Positions 59,379-64,000 of a stretch of 64,000 nt of DNA are shown piece by piece. The stretch's first letter is position 1; every line of letters starts with the position of its first letter. The notes under the pieces are model-generated. The model made no database searches and was not told where the DNA came from. It saw only the letters and a program-made list of their open reading frames with translations. The translations under genes and the position numbers were made by a program. Source of the DNA: Oscillospiraceae bacterium (GTDB lineage: Bacteria; Bacillota; Clostridia; Oscillospirales; Oscillospiraceae); contig SVLJ01000007.1 of assembly GCA_015067995.1 (NCBI GenBank), positions 1-64,000 of the forward strand, given 5' to 3'.

Positions 59379-60218
59379 TCAGGTGACGATGTCGAAGGAT
59401 TTGATGATAAAGACTTGCTTCAGCTCATCCAGCTGCGCAGAGGGCTTCACCACTGCGAACCGAGTGGAGCCGGAGTCATCCAGCTGCAGGGATTCCACCT
59501 TGCCGATGACCAGATCGGCAGGATAGTAGCCGCCAAGACCGGAGGTGACTACCAGATCGCCGATCAGCAATTCGCAGTCGGCGGGAAGATAGGTAAGGGA
59601 GAGCCTCCCCTCGTTCATCAGCACAAAATCGCCCTGTGCCACAGCTACGTCACCGGAACGGAAGACCAGTGCGCCCAAAGAGGTGTCGGTGTCCAGTACG
59701 GTCAGGACGGTACACCAGTTCAGTCCCACTTCGGTGACGATACCTGCCAGAAATCCCTCTTCCGTTACCACACAGTTGTTCACTGCAACGCCGTGGAGTG
59801 TGCCGCGGTTCAGCGTCAGGGAGGAGATCCAGTTGGAACTGGATTGCTGGGTGATGTTGGCGGCTTCAAACTGGAAATCCCGGCGCTTTTCACGCAATTC
59901 CAGCAGTTTCCGCAGACGGGCATTCTCTTCGCTGTCATCCTTGGCCAAACGCATTTCGCGCTCCATCTCAGCGATCTGGTTGCGCAGAGCCTGGTTCTCT
60001 TCCAGCAGCGCCTGATTATCGGCAAAATACGCCTGTTGTTCGGTTGCCCAGTTAGCCAGCGCACTGTACGCGTTGCGGAAAGGGGAGGAGAGAACTCCTG
60101 CCAGATTGACCAGCGGAGAGGATGTGCTGGCAAAAAAGGACATGACGGCCAGCGCCACAGCAATGACCGCCGTGGCGAACAGAATCCAAAGACCGTAATC
60201 CTTCAAGAACTTCTTCAA
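59379..60218 (-). CDS. mreC: Rod shape-determining protein MreC
   Basis: 279 aa. One N-terminal membrane helix (about residues 10-30), a coiled coil (about 65-112: NQALLEENQALRNQIAEMER EMRLAKDDSEENARLRKLLE) and the beta-rich head (NGTLHGVAVNNCV-type, LGALVFRSGDVAVAQGDFVL). Scaffold of the elongasome. No mreB precedes it in the window; maf is 32 bases away. Confidence 0.94.
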   Translation of the reverse strand: MKKFLKDYGLWILFATAVIAVALAVMSFFASTSSPLVNLAGVLSSPFRNAYSALANWATEQQAYFADNQALLEENQALRNQIAEMEREMRLAKDDSEENARLRKLLELREKRRDFQFEAANITQQSSSNWISSLTLNRGTLHGVAVNNCVVTEEGFLAGIVTEVGLNWCTVLTVLDTDTSLGALVFRSGDVAVAQGDFVLMNEGRLSLTYLPADCELLIGDLVVTSGLGGYYPADLVIGKVESLQLDDSGSTRFAVVKPSAQLDELKQVFIIKSFDIVT

Positions 60219-60250
60219 GTGCCAACCTCATTTCCCATCAGGAGGGTTAC

Positions 60251-60826
60251 TTAGAGCAGCTTTACGCCGAAATGCTCCAGCATGCGGCTCAGCCGCAGTA
60301 CAGGCAGACCCATTACATTATAATAATCGCCGTGGATTCCCTCCACCAGCAGACAGCCAAGCCCCTGAATACCGTAGGCACCGGCCTTGTCCATGGGTTC
60401 GCCGGTGCGGATATAGCTGAGCAGTTCCTGCTCCGTGGCGGCGCGGAAAAGTACCTCTGTGGTTTCACACTCCGTGAGCGTTTCGTTGCCCCGACATACC
60501 GTCACGCCGGTACAGACGGTGTGGCCACGACCCTGCAGAGCCGTGAGCATTCGCAGAGCGTCCGCCTCATCGGCAGGCTTGCCCAGCCGCACATGATCCA
60601 GAAAAACCATGGTGTCGGCTGTGATACAGATCTCATCGTCGGCACACAGTTTCCTGCCGGCCAGCGCCTTCTTACGGGAAATCCGCTGCACAGTTTCCTG
60701 TGCAGTCAGTCCTGCAGGAACAGATTCGTCTGCATCAGGAATACGAATGTCAAAATCTGAGATGCCAATGTGTCGAAGCAGCTCCTGGCGCCGGGGCGAT
60801 GCGGAGCACAATACAATTTTAGCCAT
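60251..60826 (-). CDS. maf: Maf-like nucleotide pyrophosphatase
   Basis: 191 aa from ATG 60826 (AAAGGA 8 bases upstream; a longer frame to 60847 is unlikely). KIVLCSASPRRQELLRHIGI is the opening signature, then ITADTMVFLDHVRLGKPADE and AGAYGIQGLGCLLVEGIHGDY. Hydrolyses dTTP/UTP or modified nucleotides; linked to cell division arrest. The usual mreBCD neighbour. Confidence 0.95.
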   Translation of the reverse strand: MAKIVLCSASPRRQELLRHIGISDFDIRIPDADESVPAGLTAQETVQRISRKKALAGRKLCADDEICITADTMVFLDHVRLGKPADEADALRMLTALQGRGHTVCTGVTVCRGNETLTECETTEVLFRAATEQELLSYIRTGEPMDKAGAYGIQGLGCLLVEGIHGDYYNVMGLPVLRLSRMLEHFGVKLL

Positions 60827-60868
60827 AATATGCGTCCTTTGATTCACCTATGCGGAAATGAATGCGGT

Positions 60869-61300
60869 TTATTTTCCGGTGGAGCCAAAGCCGCCGCGGT
60901 CGGGACCGTCCAGATGCTCCACCCGTTCAAACACCAGCCGGGGCTGATTCTGCATGATCCGGAACTGACAGATCCGGGCGTTCTGCTCAATGGTCACGTC
61001 CCGGGTGGCGTAGGCGGGCATATACCACTGATCGCCGTCACCGCGATACGTGTAATCCACCACGCCCATGGAGTTGGTCTGCAGGATGCCGTAATTCTTA
61101 AAGGTGGAGCTGCGGGGCACGATGTGCGCCTCATAACCCTCCGGCAAGGCAATGGCCAGACCCAGCGGGATCAGCCGATATTCTCCTGCCTTCATGGTCA
61201 CTTCCTCGGCGGTGTGAAGGTCGATCCAGTCGGATTTTCCATCCACATAGCAAAGCTCGTCAATGGTATCGGTGTAGTATTTTACTTTAATGATCTCCAT
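60869..61300 (-). CDS. dut: dUTP diphosphatase
   Basis: 143 aa. Trimeric dUTPase motifs: SDWIDLHTAEEVTMKAGEYR, PRSSTFKNYGILQTNSMGVV (motif 2), VDYTYRGDGDQWYMPAYATR (motif 3), and the C-terminal PDRGGFGSTGK (motif 5). Keeps uracil out of DNA. Long charged middle is typical of this Clostridial group. Confidence 0.9.
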   Translation of the reverse strand: MEIIKVKYYTDTIDELCYVDGKSDWIDLHTAEEVTMKAGEYRLIPLGLAIALPEGYEAHIVPRSSTFKNYGILQTNSMGVVDYTYRGDGDQWYMPAYATRDVTIEQNARICQFRIMQNQPRLVFERVEHLDGPDRGGFGSTGK

Positions 61301-61371
61301 ATTTTCTCCTGAAAACGAAAACGTATAGTATAAAAATATATATAAATTACAAATAGTATTGAAAAATCGCG

Positions 61372-63480
61372 TTATTCCACGCCGCGATCAAAGAGTCCGC
61401 GGGTATAATCGCCGGCTGCGGGAGCACCGTCGCGATAGGCGCGGAAGATGGCGGCGCATTCCTCGGCAGTCTCCGTGGTGAAGCGAAGACGGGCATAGGC
61501 AAGACCCAGCTGCTTCCAATCCGTACGGTCGGCCAGATACAGGGGCTTGCAGTTCTGGATCTCTGTCCGGTGACCGAAGGCTGGCAAAAGAGGGAACTTC
61601 GCACCGGTGCGGTCGTGAAGAGTGTGGGCGCTGCGGCAGGGGCCGCAGGCGGGCACGGTGCTGCCGTTTCGATCCAGCTTGCAGCCGGTCTTGTTCTTGA
61701 CCAGACAGTTTTCCATGATCATCAGCGGCAGGCGGCCGTAGACCACTGCCTCGGCGGGCAGCGGTTTGACCATATCCCGGATCTGTGCGCCCCGCAGCTC
61801 GAAGGAGAGGCAGGCGCTGACAAGTCCCTTTGTCCGCAGAAAGTCTGCGGAACGGGCATTGAATACATTGAGCCCCAGATCGCCGTACATGGCGAGGCCG
61901 GTATCACGCACCAGAGAAAGATGACCCAGATTCCCCAGCGCGGCGGCGGTGACACCCAGCGATCTGGCATGCTCCAGCCAGCGGCGCAGCAGAGGCTCGT
62001 CGGCGTCCTTCCAGATGCGGGGCAGCACGGCACACCAGACACCGTCATAGGCGGGAAGTGCGGTGACATCAGACAATACCTCCAGCGGCACATATACCAC
62101 GGCGGGGGACATGGCCAGCAGTTCCGGGGAGAGCTGTTCCATGGAGGTGACGGATACCGTCAGCTGCGGTTTGTCTGCCGCGCAGGTGTTTTCCGGCGGA
62201 TTGGGTGCGGGCAGCTCCCGGCGGACAGGTACGGCAGTGCGCGCTTCCGTCAGGGCGGCCAGTGCATCCCTCCGCAGGGCGTTGATGGTGGCGGCGGAGA
62301 GGGAAAGCCCCTCATCTATGGTGACATCGGCGCTTTCGCAGTGATAGGCGGTGCCGCCGGTCTTGGCAAGGCGGGCGGCGATATCCTCCGCCGTTACCGC
62401 ACGGCTGCGGGCGGCTTCCGGTACAGGGCCAGAGACCGTAACGGAATGGCCGTCATGGTCGGCAGCGGTGAGTGTGATCTCCTCACCTGCGGCTGCAAGG
62501 CAGGTAAACCGCACCGGCACGGTGCGGGCAGATTCTTTTTCATAGGCGGCACGGGCTGCAGCAAACAGCTCCTTGGGATCCGGCGTATTTTCCGGACGGG
62601 TGCCGAACATGCCGGGGCCTTTTCGCCCCTGCCAGTACCAGTCGGTGAAACCGGAACGGGAGAAGGCCTGTTCCAGCGCTTCCTTTTCTGCGGCGGTGGG
62701 ACGACGATCCTCCTCCAGCAGGCGGGAATAGATCCCGGTGATGACTGCTACATATTCCGGACGCTTCATGCGGCCTTCCAGCTTCAGGCAGGCAACACCC
62801 ATTTCGGCGGCCTCCTGCAGATTGTCGGCAAGGCAGCTGTCCTTCAGGGACAGGGGATAGCCATTGGCCTTTTCATCCACACCGTAGGGCAGGCGGCAGG
62901 GCTGGGCGCACTTGCCCCGGTTGCCGCTGCGTCCGCCGATAAGTGCACTCATGGCGCACTGACCGGAGTAGCACATGCACAGAGCACCGTGACAGAAGAT
63001 CTCTATCTCTGCCGGACAGTTTCTGCAGATGGAGGCGGTATCCTCCGCAGAGCATTCCCGGGCGATGACCACCCGTTCACAGCCCATTTCAGCAGCCTCA
63101 CAGGCACCGCCGGAGGTGAAAATGCTCATCTGGGTGCTGGCATGGAGTGGGAGATCCGGCAGCGCCTGGCGCAGCAGGGTAAACAGACCCCAGTCCTGAA
63201 TCAGCACGGCATCAATGCCCAGACGGCATGCCTGTCGGGCGGTTTCCAGTGCATAGGGCAGCTCACGGTCGGTCAGGAGGGTATTTAAAGTCAAAAAGAC
63301 CCGGACGCCCCGCTGATGGCAGAACAGCAGGGCGTCTGCAAATTCTTTGTCGGTGAAGTTTTTGGCATTGCGGCGGGCGTTAAAGTCGCCCCAGCCCAGA
63401 TATACAGCATCCGCTCCGCACAGGACGGCAGCCCGCAGGGACTCCGGAGACCCTGCGGGAGCAAGCAATTCGGGCTTCAT
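61372..63480 (-). CDS. Peptidase U32 family protein (with C-terminal extension)
   Basis: 702 aa. ELLAPAGSPESLRAAVLCGADA, VFLTLNTLLTDREL, EIEIFCHGALCMCYSGQCAM, GRSGNRGKCAQPCRLPY (Cys cluster), LKDSCLADNLQEAAEMG CLKLEGRMKRPEYVA. C-terminal half (DUF3656-like) extends beyond the peptidase core. Family includes rRNA/ubiquinone hydroxylation proteins (RlhA, UbiU) as well as collagenase-type. Function here probably RNA modification or protein turnover; not clear. Confidence 0.88.
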   Translation of the reverse strand: MKPELLAPAGSPESLRAAVLCGADAVYLGWGDFNARRNAKNFTDKEFADALLFCHQRGVRVFLTLNTLLTDRELPYALETARQACRLGIDAVLIQDWGLFTLLRQALPDLPLHASTQMSIFTSGGACEAAEMGCERVVIARECSAEDTASICRNCPAEIEIFCHGALCMCYSGQCAMSALIGGRSGNRGKCAQPCRLPYGVDEKANGYPLSLKDSCLADNLQEAAEMGVACLKLEGRMKRPEYVAVITGIYSRLLEEDRRPTAAEKEALEQAFSRSGFTDWYWQGRKGPGMFGTRPENTPDPKELFAAARAAYEKESARTVPVRFTCLAAAGEEITLTAADHDGHSVTVSGPVPEAARSRAVTAEDIAARLAKTGGTAYHCESADVTIDEGLSLSAATINALRRDALAALTEARTAVPVRRELPAPNPPENTCAADKPQLTVSVTSMEQLSPELLAMSPAVVYVPLEVLSDVTALPAYDGVWCAVLPRIWKDADEPLLRRWLEHARSLGVTAAALGNLGHLSLVRDTGLAMYGDLGLNVFNARSADFLRTKGLVSACLSFELRGAQIRDMVKPLPAEAVVYGRLPLMIMENCLVKNKTGCKLDRNGSTVPACGPCRSAHTLHDRTGAKFPLLPAFGHRTEIQNCKPLYLADRTDWKQLGLAYARLRFTTETAEECAAIFRAYRDGAPAAGDYTRGLFDRGVE

Positions 63481-63830
63481 CAGCGGCGGGGGCTGCCGCC
63501 GCCGCGGCCTTCCAGCTTCTGCTGCAGGCGGAAGACTTCACGGCGCAGTTCGCTGGCTTCTGCCTGTGCCTTACCGGCCTCATCCAGATACTGCTTGATC
63601 TGGCTGCGGAGAGCCTCGGAAGCGGCCTGTGCCTTGAACAGCTCGTCGGTAATATTCACGGCGGTCAGCACGGCGGCGTCCGTACGGCCTACTTTGCTGC
63701 CGTTGAGAACCTCCGCCATCTTCTGGTCCACATAGGAACCGACTTTCTGCATGTAGGTAGCGGTTTCTTCCGCCACAAGGGTGTAATCCTGGCTGCAGAT
63801 GGTAACAGAGACACGATTTGCCATAAACAT
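63480..63830 (-). CDS. zapA: Cell division protein ZapA
   Basis: 116 aa. NRVSVTICSQDYTLVAEETA TYMQKVGSYVDQKMAEVLNG and a coiled-coil C-terminal end (QIKQYLDEAGKAQAEASELR REVFRLQQKLEG). ZapA bundles FtsZ. Stop overlaps the start of the U32 gene by one base; the pair is common in Firmicutes. Confidence 0.9.
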   Translation of the reverse strand: MFMANRVSVTICSQDYTLVAEETATYMQKVGSYVDQKMAEVLNGSKVGRTDAAVLTAVNITDELFKAQAASEALRSQIKQYLDEAGKAQAEASELRREVFRLQQKLEGRGGGSPRR

Positions 63831-63878
63831 GGTCCTCCTTTGTCAGAGGGTCACACAAACCCATTTTTACAAATACAT

Positions 63879-63887
63879 AGTATAGCA
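63879..63887 (-). promoter_or_regulatory. zapA promoter (extended -10)
   Basis: Minus-strand TGCTATACT (complement 63879-63887), no good -35. About 50 bases before zapA. The remaining sequence to 64000 shows no gene. Confidence 0.5.
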
Positions 63888-64000
63888 TAACTCTTGCGGT
63901 GTTGCCACTAAATTTCTGCAAATTCGGAGATTTTCCGTGGTTTTTCACGGCTTTTTCGGGGAATCCGGGGTTTCTTCCCGAAAGGAAGAAGTTTTGGTTG

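Overview
The window is a low-to-moderate AT, spore-forming Clostridia chromosome, most like an Oscillospiraceae/Ruminococcaceae-type gut anaerobe. The signs are sporulation genes (spoIIP, gpr), Gram-positive T-box leaders on tRNA synthetase genes, biotin-dependent sodium-pump decarboxylase parts, and the rpmH-rnpA-yidD-yidC-jag / dnaA-dnaN-recF-gyrB-gyrA arrangement that marks a chromosomal replication origin. Genus cannot be fixed from sequence reading alone. No rRNA, convincing tRNA, CRISPR array, transposase or prophage gene was seen.

Layout. 0-6.5 kb: a cut-off solute-binding lipoprotein, a hydantoinase/oxoprolinase pair (hyuB, hyuA) with a divergent LysR regulator, then spoIIP. 6.5-19.5 kb: housekeeping genes (P-loop kinase, TatD, two GNATs, metG, exonuclease III, gpr, rpsT, GltS-like carrier), a TPP-riboswitch-controlled thiamine/precursor ABC transporter, and a nitroreductase. 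19.7-25.9 kb: an LTA-synthase-like sulfatase carrying a 20-unit hexapeptide repeat, T-box-controlled glyS, and an ECF sigma / putative anti-sigma pair. 26-39 kb: the origin, with jag, yidC, yidD, rnpA and rpmH leftward and dnaA, dnaN, yaaA, recF, remB, gyrB, gyrA and rnhA rightward. The best oriC candidate is the dnaA-dnaN gap.

39-44.5 kb holds two sets of Na+-translocating decarboxylase parts. The rightward set is a frameshifted OadG, a biotin carrier and a 97-aa OadB-like stub. The leftward set is a complete OadB plus a 41-aa mini-OadG, behind a leader that matches the yybP-ykoY manganese riboswitch. No alpha (carboxyltransferase) subunit is in the window.

44.5-64 kb is a long leftward series: aspS and T-box-controlled hisS, mgsA, a MinD-like ATPase, rsmG, mscL, serS, a coiled-coil membrane protein, parB, soj, a GH13 glycosidase, the cell-wall elongation genes (mrdA, mreD, mreC), maf, dut, a U32 peptidase and zapA. 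It contains two perfect parS sites, one inside a terminator-like palindrome. This series runs toward the origin, which is unusual for essential genes and suggests rearrangement of the origin-proximal parABS/rsmG block.

The observations most worth following are the manganese-type riboswitch in front of the sodium-pump beta subunit, the A8G slippery site splitting oadG, a pair of intergenic repeats with compensatory hairpin changes near hisS and serS, the parS-in-terminator palindrome, and the duplicated 3' end of metG around a structured insert.
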